The notes under the pieces are model-generated. The model was not told the origin of the DNA. It saw only the letters and a program-made list of their open reading frames with translations, and did no database searches. A program made the position numbers and the translations under genes. Below, one piece after another: positions 8,031 to 16,478 of a stretch of DNA of 64,000 nucleotides. Every line of letters begins with the position of its first letter. The first letter of the stretch is position 1. The stretch lies in NCBI GenBank assembly GCA_035307765.1, contig DATGHU010000012.1:18040-82039 (forward strand), written 5' to 3'. Origin of the DNA: a bacterium. GTDB taxonomy: Bacteria; Sysuimicrobiota; Sysuimicrobiia; Sysuimicrobiales; Segetimicrobiaceae.

Positions 8031-9539
8031 CTACTTGGCGGCGGTCCGGAGGTCGTACGTGTCGATCGCGTACATCTCCTTCACGCCGCGGACGCCGCGT
8101 CGCATCGCCAGCAGGTCCTCGGGCTCGCCGAGGTACACCATCGCCGCGTCCTGGGTCATCCGCCGGAGGGCGTCGGCGTAGGTCCGCCTCCGCAGGTCGG
8201 CCCGCAGGGTGAACCGTCCGGCGTCGATCAGGGCGGCGACCTGGGGGTTACTGTACTGCACGTAGCTGCGGGCCGGGTCGCCGTACCCGGCCAGCCGCCC
8301 GTCCGGATCGAGCTTCCCGGTGTGGCCGATGATCGTCAGATCGTAATCGTGCGGGCCGCCGAAAATCCTCGACAGCCAAAATCCGAACTCCACCACCCGG
8401 ATCTTGGCCTGGATGCCCACCGACCCCAGCATCGCCTGGACGAGCTCGCCGGCCTTGATGTGCGTCGCGTAGGGCTGGGGGAGCGCGAGGTCGGTGGAGA
8501 ACCCCGACGGGTATCCCGCCTCGGCCAGCAGCAGCTTGGCTTTCGCCGGGTTGTAGGGATACGGATCCCCGAGGTCCACGTAGTACGGGCTCAGGGCGTC
8601 CATGAACTCCGCCACGGGGGAGGAGCCCGGGCCGTAGGCGGTCTTGAGCACGGCCGCCCGGTCGATGGCGTACCAGAGCGCCCGGCGCACCCGGACGTCG
8701 GTGTAGGGCTTGCGGGCGTTGTTGATCGCGACGACGTTTACGGTCGAGCTCTGCCGCCTGACGATCGTGACCCTGGTGTCGCGTTCGAGCTTCGGCAGTT
8801 CCAGCGGATCGACCGCGTCCACGACGTCGTACTCGCCGGTGAGGAGCCCGGCGGTCTTCACCGGGCCCTCCGAGACGAACCGGAAGGTCACCCCGTCCAG
8901 CTCGGGTTCGCCCTTGGCGAAGTACCCGTCGAACTTTCCCAGGCGCAGGTAGCTGTCTCGCGACCACTCCATGATCCGGAACGGCCCGGTGCCGACCGGC
9001 CGGCTGCCGAGGTCGTCTCCAGAGGCGATCGCGTCTTTGGGGAGGATCGCGCCCCACCCCTGCCCCAGGGCCGCCAGGAACGGGGCGAAGGCCTGGGTGA
9101 GCACGAACCGGACGGTGAGCGGATCGACCGCCTCGACCCGCTCGATGGCCGCGTAGTCGCCCCGCTTCGGCGACGCCGTCTTGGGATCGAGGATCCGGGT
9201 GAAGGTCGCCACCACATCCTGGGCGTCGAGCGCCTTTCCGCTGTGGAAGTGGACGCCCGGCCTGAGTGCGAAGGTCCACTGTTGGCCGTCCGGCGACATC
9301 GCCCACGACCGGGCGAGATCGGGCACCAGGACCCCATGGTCGTCCGGCTCGACCAGCGTGTCGTAGAGGCTCTTCATCATCTGGAATGCGAGGGTCGCCG
9401 CCGTGCGCTGGGGATCGAGGGTATCGGGCCCCCCGGAAATCGCGAAGTTGAGGGTGCCGCCCCGGCTCTCGGCCGGGTGGGGGGCGAGCGCCGCCAGGCA
9501 GACCGCGGCCAGCAGGACGAGGGCACGGCGGCCGGTCAT
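8031..9539 (-). CDS. Family 5 ABC transporter substrate-binding protein
   Basis: 502 residues. A signal peptide is visible (MTGRRALVLLAAVCLAALA, cut near AES-RGG). The SBP_bac_5 body follows: GGTLNFAISGGPDTLDPQ, the W-x-F-x-LRPGVHFHSGK hallmark, PVGTGPFRI, and the AEAGYPSGF segment near residue 340. The protein captures solute in the periplasm for the DppBC-type permeases encoded after it. Its ATG lies inside the stop of the upstream thiamine-binding-type gene. That close linkage hints that the cargo could be thiamine-related, but this is only inference from context. Confidence 0.9.
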   Translation of the reverse strand: MTGRRALVLLAAVCLAALAPHPAESRGGTLNFAISGGPDTLDPQRTAATLAFQMMKSLYDTLVEPDDHGVLVPDLARSWAMSPDGQQWTFALRPGVHFHSGKALDAQDVVATFTRILDPKTASPKRGDYAAIERVEAVDPLTVRFVLTQAFAPFLAALGQGWGAILPKDAIASGDDLGSRPVGTGPFRIMEWSRDSYLRLGKFDGYFAKGEPELDGVTFRFVSEGPVKTAGLLTGEYDVVDAVDPLELPKLERDTRVTIVRRQSSTVNVVAINNARKPYTDVRVRRALWYAIDRAAVLKTAYGPGSSPVAEFMDALSPYYVDLGDPYPYNPAKAKLLLAEAGYPSGFSTDLALPQPYATHIKAGELVQAMLGSVGIQAKIRVVEFGFWLSRIFGGPHDYDLTIIGHTGKLDPDGRLAGYGDPARSYVQYSNPQVAALIDAGRFTLRADLRRRTYADALRRMTQDAAMVYLGEPEDLLAMRRGVRGVKEMYAIDTYDLRTAAK

Positions 9540-9841
9540 GGCTGGGGTATTCGATCCACGACCGAACGCACCTTCCCTTCTATAGAAGAGGGCGCGTCCC
9601 GGCGATCGTCGATCTTGATGACGGTGGAGAGCCGCAGCGCTCCGCGGGCGAAGCAGGCCCGGTGGATCGCCGGCACGAGCGCCAGCAGTTCCTCGAGCCC
9701 GCCCTCCACCTCGGTGTGCATCGCCCGGAGCTGGTAGCGCAGGCCGCTCCGCTTGATCACCCCGAGCGCGTCGGCGACGTACGCCCCCACGCTCGGGGAT
9801 CCCGTCCCAATCGGGGTCACGCTGATCGCCAGAATCGCCAC
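9536..9841 (-). CDS. MTH1187/YqgV-type thiamine-binding family protein
   Basis: 101 residues, start GTG with a purine-rich GGAGGGGAGAG site before it. The sequence runs AILAISVTPIGTGSPSVGAYVADALGVIKRSG, then LRAMHTEVEGGLEELLALV. This matches the small ferredoxin-fold family (UPF0045, MTH1187/YqgV) whose members bind thiamine or related compounds. It opens a five-gene operon and is translationally coupled to the ABC binding protein. No thi-box (TPP riboswitch) was found upstream, so thiamine control at the RNA level is not supported. Whether it senses the imported solute is unknown. Confidence 0.8.
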   Translation of the reverse strand: MAILAISVTPIGTGSPSVGAYVADALGVIKRSGLRYQLRAMHTEVEGGLEELLALVPAIHRACFARGALRLSTVIKIDDRRDAPSSIEGKVRSVVDRIPQP

Positions 9842-9996
9842 CGCTCTCCCCTCCCCCCGAATCGGCGCACCCCTCCGCCCGGACGATCTGCTACGATGGG
9901 CTTCGGCGGCGGGCACGCCCCCCCGAGTCTAGCACACAGCCCGCCGGCGCCCGGCGTGTGACGGGAATGCCTGAGGGGGAATACAGGAGGTCGCGC

Positions 9997-10044
9997 ATGC
10001 CGCAGGATCTCGCATCCGCGTCGCGGACCGGAGAGGGAGGCTGA
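9997..10044 (+). CDS. 15-residue leader ORF upstream of pyruvate kinase
   Basis: An ATG with an excellent AGGAGG site six bases upstream opens a 15-codon frame, MPQDLASASRTGEGG, ending in TGA just three bases before the pyk start codon. The last codons also contain the GGGAGG used by pyk. This geometry suggests translational coupling or a regulatory leader peptide. No attenuator-like run of one amino acid is seen. It could be accidental, but the ribosome-binding site is among the best in the window. Confidence 0.45.
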   Translation: MPQDLASASRTGEGG

Positions 10045-10047
10045 CCG

Positions 10048-11511
10048 ATGCCCAGCGATGTGCCGGCCGCCCTCTCCCCCGGGCTGCTCGCCAGGCGGAC
10101 GAAGATCGTGGCGACGATCGGCCCCGCCAGCAAAGACGCCAGGGTCCTCCGGCGGCTCCTCGCCGCGGGGATGGACGTGGCGCGGCTGAATTTCTCGCAC
10201 GGCACGCGCGAGGAGCACGGGCGCACGATCCGGCTCCTCAGGAAGATCGCCGCCGAGGCCGGCCTCCCCCTGGCGATCCTCCAAGATCTCCAAGGCCCCA
10301 AGATCCGGGTGGGGCGGCTCGCCGCGCCGGTGCGGCTCGTGGAGGGTGCCGAAGTCGTCCTCACGACCCGCCGTGTCGTGGGGAGGGGGAGCCAGATTCC
10401 CGTCCCGTTCCCCGGGCTGGTGCGGATCGTCAGGCCCGGCGGGCACATCCTGCTGCGGGACGGCACCCTGGAACTTCAGGTGCTGGCCAGACGCGGACGC
10501 GACGTCCGCTGCCGGGTGGTGCGGGGCGGCGTGCTCAAGGAGCGCCAGGGGATCAACCTCCCCGGTGCCCGGCTGCGGGGGCCGTCGCTCACGCCCAAGG
10601 ACGCGATCGACCTCCGGTTCGGGCTGCGCCACGGGGTCGACTACGTCGCGCTGAGCTTCGTCCGCAGCGCCGCCGACCTCAGGCACGCGCGGCGGGCGCT
10701 GCGCCGGTTGGGGCGGACGGTGCCGATCGTCGCCAAACTCGAGAAAGCGGAGGCGGTCCGCAACCTCGACGAGATCGTCGCGGAGGCGGACGCGGTGATG
10801 GTGGCGCGGGGCGACCTCGGCGTGGAGCTGCCTCCGGAGGAAGTCCCGCTCATCCAGAAGCGGATCATCACCCGGGCGAACGAGCGGGGGATCCCCGTGA
10901 TCACCGCGACCCAGATGCTCGAGTCCATGGTCCGCCAGGCGCGGCCGACCCGGGCCGAGACCTCGGATGTCGCGAACGCCATCCTGGACGGCAGCGACGC
11001 GGTGATGCTCTCCGAGGAGACGGCGGCCGGCCGGTTCCCGGTCGAAGCGGTGCAGGCGATGGCCCGCATCGCCCGGGCGGTGGAATCCGGGACCGAATTC
11101 TCGTCGGGAAGCCGCCGCCCCGCGCGGCCGAGCTTCCTGCACGCGATCGCCACCGCCGCCCGGGCGCTGGCGGCGGACCTCGCCATGGACATGGTGGTCG
11201 CGCTCACCACGACCGGCCGCACCGCGCGCCTGCTCTCGCAGATGCGGCCGCCGGTGCCGGTGCTCGCCTGCACGGAGGACGAGCGCGTCGCGCGCCTGCT
11301 GAGCCTCTACTGGGGCGTGCGCCCGCTGCTGACCCGGTTTCAGCCGACGTTGCGGGCGATGGTGCGGGTGCTCGACCGGGAGCTCATCCGCCGCGGCGTC
11401 GCCAGTGCCGGGGATGCTCTGGTCGTGGTCGGGTCGGTCCCGATCGTCGCCCGAGGGCGGACGAACTTCATCCAGCTCCACCGCGTCGGCCGGAGCGGCA
11501 CGGAGGCCTGA
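10048..11511 (+). CDS. pyk: Pyruvate kinase
   Basis: 487 residues, the usual length for a bacterial pyruvate kinase, which makes ATP and pyruvate from ADP and phosphoenolpyruvate in the cytoplasm. Visible motifs are RRTKIVATIGPAS at the N-terminus, FSHG and DLQGPKIRVG, VAKLEKAEA (active-site Lys), MVARGDLGVELPPE (Mg and substrate loop), ATQMLESM, and DGSDAVMLSEETAAGRFP. A C-terminal allosteric-type domain begins at about residue 360. GGGAGG precedes the ATG, and a 15-codon ORF ends three bases upstream. The thioredoxin reductase gene follows after about 70 bases on the same strand. Confidence 0.97.
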   Translation: MPSDVPAALSPGLLARRTKIVATIGPASKDARVLRRLLAAGMDVARLNFSHGTREEHGRTIRLLRKIAAEAGLPLAILQDLQGPKIRVGRLAAPVRLVEGAEVVLTTRRVVGRGSQIPVPFPGLVRIVRPGGHILLRDGTLELQVLARRGRDVRCRVVRGGVLKERQGINLPGARLRGPSLTPKDAIDLRFGLRHGVDYVALSFVRSAADLRHARRALRRLGRTVPIVAKLEKAEAVRNLDEIVAEADAVMVARGDLGVELPPEEVPLIQKRIITRANERGIPVITATQMLESMVRQARPTRAETSDVANAILDGSDAVMLSEETAAGRFPVEAVQAMARIARAVESGTEFSSGSRRPARPSFLHAIATAARALAADLAMDMVVALTTTGRTARLLSQMRPPVPVLACTEDERVARLLSLYWGVRPLLTRFQPTLRAMVRVLDRELIRRGVASAGDALVVVGSVPIVARGRTNFIQLHRVGRSGTEA

Positions 11512-11582
11512 GCGGGCGGCCGCGGGAAGAATATCGGGCGGGCGGGCGTTCCATTGGAAAGATCCCACGGGAGGGCGGCGTG

Positions 11583-12503
11583 ATGGCAGACACCCGGAAG
11601 GTGATCATCATCGGCTCGGGGTCGGCGGGGCTGACCGCCGCGATCTACGCGGCGCGGGCACAGCTCCGGCCGATCGTCATCGCCGGAAGCCAGCGCGGCG
11701 GCCAGCTGACGCTCACTACCGACGTGGAGAACTTCCCCGGCTTCCCGGAGGGGATCCAAGGCCCCGAACTGATGGAGATCATGCGCAAGCAGGCGGAGCG
11801 GTTCGAGGTCGACTTCATCGACGCCGACGCCACCACCGTGAACTTCCGGAAACGGCCGTTCGAGGTCACATCAGCCGGGGAGACGCTGGCCGCCGAGTCG
11901 GTGATCATCGCCACCGGGGCCGGCACCAACTGGCTCGGCGTGCCGAACGAGCATCGCCTGATCGGCCACGGGGTGTCCTCGTGCGCGCCATGCGACGCCT
12001 TCTTCTTCCGAAACAAAGAGGTCGCGGTCATCGGGGGCGGCGATTCGGCGATGGAGGAGGCGCTGGTCCTCACCAAGTTCGCCACCAAGGTGACGATCAT
12101 CCACCGCCGGGATCAGTTTCGGGCCAGCAAGATCATGGCCGAGCGCGCGCTCCGGCACGGGAAGATCGAGGTGATCTGGAACACCACGGTCGCCGATGTC
12201 CTGGGGGACGGGTCGGTCCAGGGCCTGCGGCTCCAAGATGTCAAGACGGGGAAGCAGCGGGACTTTCGGGTGGACGGGGTGTTCGTCGCGATCGGGCACC
12301 ACCCGAACACGGAGCTGTTCAAGGGGCAGGTCGAGCTCGACGACCAGGAGTACGTCGTCCTCAAGAAGCACACGATGACCAGCGTGGAGGGGGTGTTCGC
12401 CGCCGGGGACGTGCACGACCACCGCTACCGCCAGGCCGTGACCGCGGCGGCGTGGGGGTGCATGGCGGCGATGGACGTAGAACGGCACCTGGAGGGGCAC
12501 TAG
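11583..12503 (+). CDS. trxB: Thioredoxin reductase
   Basis: 306 residues, a low-molecular-weight NADPH-thioredoxin reductase. It shows the FAD motif IIGSGSAGLTAA, the redox pair in CAPC at about residue 138, the NADPH Rossmann motif VIGGGDSAMEEA with HRRDQFRASK for 2'-phosphate binding, and GVFAAGDV near the end. It keeps thioredoxin reduced in the cytoplasm. The ATG at 11583 follows GGGAGGG; a GTG one codon earlier is possible. Its stop overlaps the stop of the convergent Nudix gene by three bases. Confidence 0.95.
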   Translation: MADTRKVIIIGSGSAGLTAAIYAARAQLRPIVIAGSQRGGQLTLTTDVENFPGFPEGIQGPELMEIMRKQAERFEVDFIDADATTVNFRKRPFEVTSAGETLAAESVIIATGAGTNWLGVPNEHRLIGHGVSSCAPCDAFFFRNKEVAVIGGGDSAMEEALVLTKFATKVTIIHRRDQFRASKIMAERALRHGKIEVIWNTTVADVLGDGSVQGLRLQDVKTGKQRDFRVDGVFVAIGHHPNTELFKGQVELDDQEYVVLKKHTMTSVEGVFAAGDVHDHRYRQAVTAAAWGCMAAMDVERHLEGH

Positions 12504-13018
12504 CCGCGGCCCAGCTCCCGACGCAGCTGCCGCAGGGCGACGCGGCCGTTTGTGAAGGCGAGCCGTCGGGGCAGCCTGCCGAGGGGGAACCAGGCGCAGG
12601 CCGCGGCGTCGTCGCCCGCGCGCACCGCGGACGCATCGCCCTTCAGCCGCCCCAAATAGTGGATGTTGAGCGAAGGCAGCCGGCCCACGCCGTAGACGTC
12701 GGGGTAGATGCCGATCACCCGCTCCAGGGTCACGTCGACCCCGAGCTCCTCGCGCGCCTCGCGCCGGGCGGCCTGCTCGGCGGTCTCCCCCGCTTCGATG
12801 AATCCCCCCGGAGTGTCCCAGGCGCCGCGCGCCGGCGCGACCGCCCTCCGGACCAGCAGCACCCGGCCTCGACGCACGATCAGGATCGAGGCGGTGGGGG
12901 CGGGGTTGTTCCAGTCGATCCACCCGCAGCGCGGGCACTCGCCGATCCGGCGGGTCCACCCCGCCTTGCGGGCGCGGCGGAGGCGGGCGCCGCAGCGGAT
13001 GCAAAAACGTCTCGGCAT
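12500..13018 (-). CDS. Nudix hydrolase with N-terminal zinc ribbon
   Basis: 172 residues. Two CxxC pairs (CIRCGARL and CPRCGW) form a zinc ribbon in the first 35 residues, as in NudC-like and ADP-ribose pyrophosphatase relatives. The Nudix box follows at about residues 71-93: GGFIEAGETAEQAARREAREELG, with the catalytic REAREEL core intact. The enzyme should hydrolyse a nucleoside diphosphate linked to another moiety. NADH or ADP-ribose are plausible substrates but cannot be told apart here. It is convergent with trxB and divergent from the small gene at 13112. Confidence 0.88.
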   Translation of the reverse strand: MPRRFCIRCGARLRRARKAGWTRRIGECPRCGWIDWNNPAPTASILIVRRGRVLLVRRAVAPARGAWDTPGGFIEAGETAEQAARREAREELGVDVTLERVIGIYPDVYGVGRLPSLNIHYLGRLKGDASAVRAGDDAAACAWFPLGRLPRRLAFTNGRVALRQLRRELGRG

Positions 13019-13111
13019 TGGACAGCGCTCCTTGTGTGGGGAGTCCGGCCGGCGGAATCGGAAGAGGACCGCCGCCGGGCGTCCATAGTATATCCCCAGG
13101 GGGGGTGGCGC

Positions 13112-13408
13112 GTGAGCGAGCAGTTGTGGGAGCTCTACCAAACGGTGTGCCAGGACGAGATGCGGCCGCTCGGCGAATTCATCGACCGGGTGCTGGCCCG
13201 GGAGTGGGGCGCGTTCCCCCGCGAGGAGATCCTCGACCTGCTGCGCGAGATCGAGGGGCAGATGCTCTCCAACATCCAGATCAAGACGATGGAGGGGTCG
13301 CGGTTTGCCGAGATGGCCGACGAGGTCAGCGAGGAGACCCAGAAACAGTTCGAGGCGCTGATCGGCCGGGTGGAGCAGGCCTTTGCCGGCGAGGGCGGCC
13401 CGCCTTAG
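13112..13408 (+). CDS. Conserved small acidic hypothetical protein
   Basis: 98 residues starting at GTG with a G-rich site upstream. It is mainly helical and acidic (ELYQTVCQDEMRPLGEF, then EEILDLLREIEGQMLSNIQ) and has no membrane segment or recognisable catalytic motif. Codon use is like the neighbouring real genes. It sits alone between divergent Nudix and convergent aminopeptidase genes, and its stop overlaps the aminopeptidase stop by four bases. I do not recognise the family. Confidence 0.65.
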   Translation: MSEQLWELYQTVCQDEMRPLGEFIDRVLAREWGAFPREEILDLLREIEGQMLSNIQIKTMEGSRFAEMADEVSEETQKQFEALIGRVEQAFAGEGGPP

Positions 13409-14508
13409 ACGAGGAACCGACCGTTGCGGTAGATCACCTCGCCGTCCCCGAAGACCTCCGCCCCGTTCCTGAGCTCGAGGATCATGTCCCAGTGGAGCCC
13501 CGAGACGTTCCGCCCGCCGGTCTCGGGATACGCCGCCCCCAGGGCCATGTGCAGCGTCCCGCCGATCTTCTCGTCGAATAGGATATTGCGGGTGAACTGC
13601 TGGATGTCGTAATTCAGCCCGAACGCGAACTCCCCGAGCGTCCGGGCCCCCCCGTCGAGGTCGAGCATCGCCCGGAGGAAGTCCTGGCCTTTCGCCGCCG
13701 TCGCCTCGGTCACCCGCCCCCCGTCGAACACGAGCCGGACGTCGGTCACCTCCCTGCCGCCGTAGATCGCGGGGAACGAGAACCGCACCGACCCTCGGGT
13801 CGCATCCTCCACCGGACCGGTGAAGACCTCCCCGTCCGGGAAGTTGTGCTCCCCGGAGGCGCTGATCCACGTCCGGGCTGCGGCGGAGATCGTGAGATCG
13901 GTGTCGGGGCCGACCACCCGCAACGTTTTGATCGAGTTGAGCCGGGAGACGAAAGCGGCCTGCTGGTGCGCCACGGCCTCCCAGGCCGCGACCGGATCCT
14001 CGCGGTCCAGGTGGCCGGCGGTATAGACGAAGTCTTCGTACTCGCCGAGGGCCATCTCCGCTTCCTGAGCGTCGGCCTGGGTGGGAGCCTGTGTGAGGCA
14101 CCACCGGAGCTCCCCCCGGCTCGTCCGCTCCATGAAGGTCTTCATGAGCTCGCGGGTTGCCTCCCGGCGCGCCGCGATCCGCTCCGGCGGGACGCGGGTG
14201 AGGGCCCGGGTGTTGAACGAGCCCAGGTACCTGAGGTCGGCGTCGAACCGCTGGGCCTCTATCCGGTCGAGGTCCGAGATGAACCGGAGCTGCTCGTCGC
14301 TGGCGGTCTTGAAGTACAGTTCCTCGAGCCCTTCCAGCCCGACGCGGACCGATGGGTAGGCGCCGGCGGCCAGCGCCTCGCGGTAGGCCGCGGCGATGTG
14401 CGGGGCGGCGAGTGACGTCCCGCTGATCCTGACGAGTTGGCCCCGCTTGAGCTTGAGCGAGTAGTGGACGAGCACGCGTGCGAGCTTTTCAATTCTGGGA
14501 TCGACCAT
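13405..14508 (-). CDS. M29 family metallo-aminopeptidase
   Basis: 367 residues of the thermophilic aminopeptidase family (AmpS/AmpT/PepS), cobalt- or zinc-dependent enzymes that remove N-terminal residues from peptides in the cytoplasm. The metal-ligand regions are recognisable: NFPDGEVFTGP, LGEFAFGLN, GTLHMALGAAYP and GLHWDMI. They supply two Glu, a His and a His/Asp pair. The N-terminus VDPRIEKLARVLVHYSLKLKRGQ is typical. Length is a little short of the usual 400 residues but no motif is missing. Upstream lie a short hairpin and a Lys-rich mini-ORF on the same strand. Confidence 0.92.
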   Translation of the reverse strand: MVDPRIEKLARVLVHYSLKLKRGQLVRISGTSLAAPHIAAAYREALAAGAYPSVRVGLEGLEELYFKTASDEQLRFISDLDRIEAQRFDADLRYLGSFNTRALTRVPPERIAARREATRELMKTFMERTSRGELRWCLTQAPTQADAQEAEMALGEYEDFVYTAGHLDREDPVAAWEAVAHQQAAFVSRLNSIKTLRVVGPDTDLTISAAARTWISASGEHNFPDGEVFTGPVEDATRGSVRFSFPAIYGGREVTDVRLVFDGGRVTEATAAKGQDFLRAMLDLDGGARTLGEFAFGLNYDIQQFTRNILFDEKIGGTLHMALGAAYPETGGRNVSGLHWDMILELRNGAEVFGDGEVIYRNGRFLV

Positions 14509-14588
14509 GCCCTGTCAGTTCAGCCAGGGCCGAGGGACCTCCTGCGGCCCTGGCGCCGAGGCCATCCCCTCCCGGGTAACGCAGCGGA

Positions 14589-14616
14589 GGGGCACTGCCC
14601 ATCCGAGCAGTGCCCC
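14589..14616 (-). terminator. Hairpin downstream of Lys-rich mini-ORF
   Basis: A perfect 10-base-pair stem (GGGGCACTGC paired with GCAGTGCCCC) with an eight-base loop. It has no U-tract on either strand, so it may be a weak terminator or a processing and stability element between the mini-ORF and the aminopeptidase gene. Confidence 0.45.
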
Positions 14617-14644
14617 CCCGTTTCGAGCGGAATCAATTTCGAGG

Positions 14645-14686
14645 TTAGCGCTTTTTGCTCTTCTTGGCTGCCTTCTTCTTCGCCAC
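14645..14686 (-). CDS. 13-residue lysine-rich mini-ORF
   Basis: GTG-started frame encoding VAKKKAAKKSKKR, preceded by AGGAGG at about nine bases and followed some 30 bases later by a strong hairpin. Eight of the thirteen residues are Lys or Arg. The composition recalls the basic tails of ribosomal or histone-like proteins. It could be a free peptide, a remnant of such a tail, or a leader. An in-frame stop lies just upstream, so it is not the end of a longer protein in this sequence. Too short for homology assignment. Confidence 0.4.
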   Translation of the reverse strand: MAKKKAAKKSKKR

Positions 14687-15145
14687 GGAAGGGGCCCTCC
14701 TTTCGATTTAGGTATCGCAGGGGGCCTGTTCTTGCCCCTCGGATCCTCATATACGACACTCTTTACTTTTCTCCTCCTGGGAATTGGAGGAAATTTCAAG
14801 AATCGTGAGAGAATCCGAGGGGCCGTGGGGTGAGCCCAGGATTCCCCCAGAATTTCGATGTCTCGGCCTCCCTCCCTTAGTTGCAAGCGTGCGTAAACCC
14901 GGTACTCAGAACACCCGTCCCCCTTCGATCGATCATGCCGCCCGCGCAGACATTGAGATGAGGTTCTCATCCTGGCGCCCCCGGAGACGTCCGGACCCAG
15001 CATCTGCGCGGCCGCCCTGCTTCGCGGGCAAAGGTTCCGGATCGACGGGCCCCGGCGCCCGTTCGATTCGGTGTAATATACGTTGCAGGTATTCGCAATC
15101 AATGATACGCAAGCCACGGCCCGACGGTGGGGATGCGGCCGGTGT
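14687..15145. other. Intergenic region upstream of the mini-ORF
   Basis: About 460 bases without a convincing gene. A promoter-like pair on the minus strand (TTGATT and TATATT, 16 bases apart) lies at 15075-15102. A second AGGAGG-like box at about 14780 precedes a GTG frame whose product looks random. Base composition is less GC-rich than in the flanking genes. This could be a non-coding transcript region, but I recognise no RNA family. Confidence 0.35.
15075..15102 (-). promoter_or_regulatory. Candidate promoter facing the Lys-rich mini-ORF
   Basis: On the minus strand TTGATT (15102-15097) and TATATT (15080-15075) are 16 bases apart in a locally AT-rich patch. It would start a transcript running toward the mini-ORF and aminopeptidase. 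Only the box match supports it. Confidence 0.35.
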
Positions 15146-16420
15146 TCAATTGTGCAGGGAACCCATCGGCCCGGCATCCGGTGAGTCCCCGACCTGCGGC
15201 GCCTCGCCCAGCCGGTGGAGGGGGTGGAGCGCGGGCAGCATTCCGAGGGTCCCCGCGGCCACGATCGACCCGCTCAGCGCCAGGGCGGCGGGCATGCCGA
15301 GGACCGTGGCGGCCGCCCCGACGCCGAGCCATCCCAGGGCGCTGACCCCCATCGTGGAATAGTAGAGGCCGAGCACGCGCCCGCGGGTCTCGTCGGACGA
15401 TGTCGTCATCAGGACCGTCGACATGGAGGTGTCGTAGGACGAGCCCAGCGCCCCCACGATCGTGACGATCACCAGCGACACCGAGAACCACGGGGACAAT
15501 CCGAACAACGCGATGAACGCGCCGAACCCGGTCGCGGCAACCGCGAGCAGCGTGCCCTTGTTGCGCGGGTCTCCCCGCGACGCCACGGCCAGCGTCGCGC
15601 ACAACTGCCCGACCCCCACCATCGCCGCGAGCGACCCCAATCCGATCGCCCCCACCCGCAGCACGTCGCGCGCCATGACGGGCATCATCGCCTGATAGCC
15701 GAACCCGAACGCCTCCACGATCAGGCTCAGCAGCAGGAGCGCGCGAATCTCGCGCACGCGCAGGGCGTACCCCAACCCCGCCGCGACGGCGCGGACAAAC
15801 GGCCCCGCTGCCCCCCGGGCGGTGGTGGGGCTGCGGAGCACGAGCAGGGCGGCGACCCCTCCACCGTACGCGGCGGCGATGAGCAGATAGTTCTGCCCCA
15901 CGCCCAGCCGATCGATGACGATGCCTCCGGCGAGCGCGCCGATGATCCTGACCACGCTGGCCGCCATGAACTGGAACGCGCTGGCGTTCAGCAGGCGCCG
16001 AGGGCCCACCACATCGTACATCAGGCCGCTCGCCGACGGCTTGCTGATCGCGAGCACGATCCCGTTCAGCACGAGGTAGCAGAGGACGTGCCCGAGCCGG
16101 GCGGTGTGGGTGAGCAGCAGCGCCGCGAGCGCCAGCGCGCCGAGCGCGGCCGCGAGTTGGGCGGTGAGGAGCATCCGGCGGCGGTCGGCGCGGTCGACGA
16201 CGGGGCCGCCGAGCACGCTGAAGAGAGCCTGGGTGCCCCCCCGCACCCCCGCCGCCAAGCCCACCCAGAATGGGGAGTTGGTGAGCTGCAGGACCACCCA
16301 CCCTTGGGTGAGCAGTTCGAGCGTGAACGCGCCCGAGCCGAACAGCGAGTACATCCACAGACAGCGATACCCGGGAGCCTCAAACGCGAGCGAAAAACGC
16401 TGGGGTCTGCCTCCGGGCAC
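15146..16420 (-). CDS. MFS transporter (EntS-like, MFS_3 type)
   Basis: 424 residues with about twelve hydrophobic segments. The loop after TM2 carries GGPVVDRADRRRMLL, the MFS motif A. The N-terminus FSLAFEAPGYRCLWMYSLFGSGAFTLELLTQGWVVLQLT is typical of MFS_3/enterobactin-exporter-like proteins, which usually export small molecules across the inner membrane. The GTG start has only a weak upstream site, but no alternative keeps the first helix. It follows the amino-acid oxidase-like gene by about 58 bases on the same strand and may be co-transcribed. The substrate is unknown. Confidence 0.85.
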   Translation of the reverse strand: MPGGRPQRFSLAFEAPGYRCLWMYSLFGSGAFTLELLTQGWVVLQLTNSPFWVGLAAGVRGGTQALFSVLGGPVVDRADRRRMLLTAQLAAALGALALAALLLTHTARLGHVLCYLVLNGIVLAISKPSASGLMYDVVGPRRLLNASAFQFMAASVVRIIGALAGGIVIDRLGVGQNYLLIAAAYGGGVAALLVLRSPTTARGAAGPFVRAVAAGLGYALRVREIRALLLLSLIVEAFGFGYQAMMPVMARDVLRVGAIGLGSLAAMVGVGQLCATLAVASRGDPRNKGTLLAVAATGFGAFIALFGLSPWFSVSLVIVTIVGALGSSYDTSMSTVLMTTSSDETRGRVLGLYYSTMGVSALGWLGVGAAATVLGMPAALALSGSIVAAGTLGMLPALHPLHRLGEAPQVGDSPDAGPMGSLHN

Positions 16421-16478
16421 AGGCAGGAGTTTCGCGCCTCCGGCGGGTCCTCCCCTGCCCCTCCCCGTCGGCCTCGCG

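Noticed and set aside
9842-10000. Possible TPP riboswitch upstream of the thiamine-binding-type gene
   Set aside because: None of the conserved thi-box segments could be found on the minus strand.
14520-14759. A 79-codon minus-strand frame overlapping the Lys-rich mini-ORF
   Set aside because: Residues look random, and the better ribosome-binding site and stop geometry favour the 13-codon frame.
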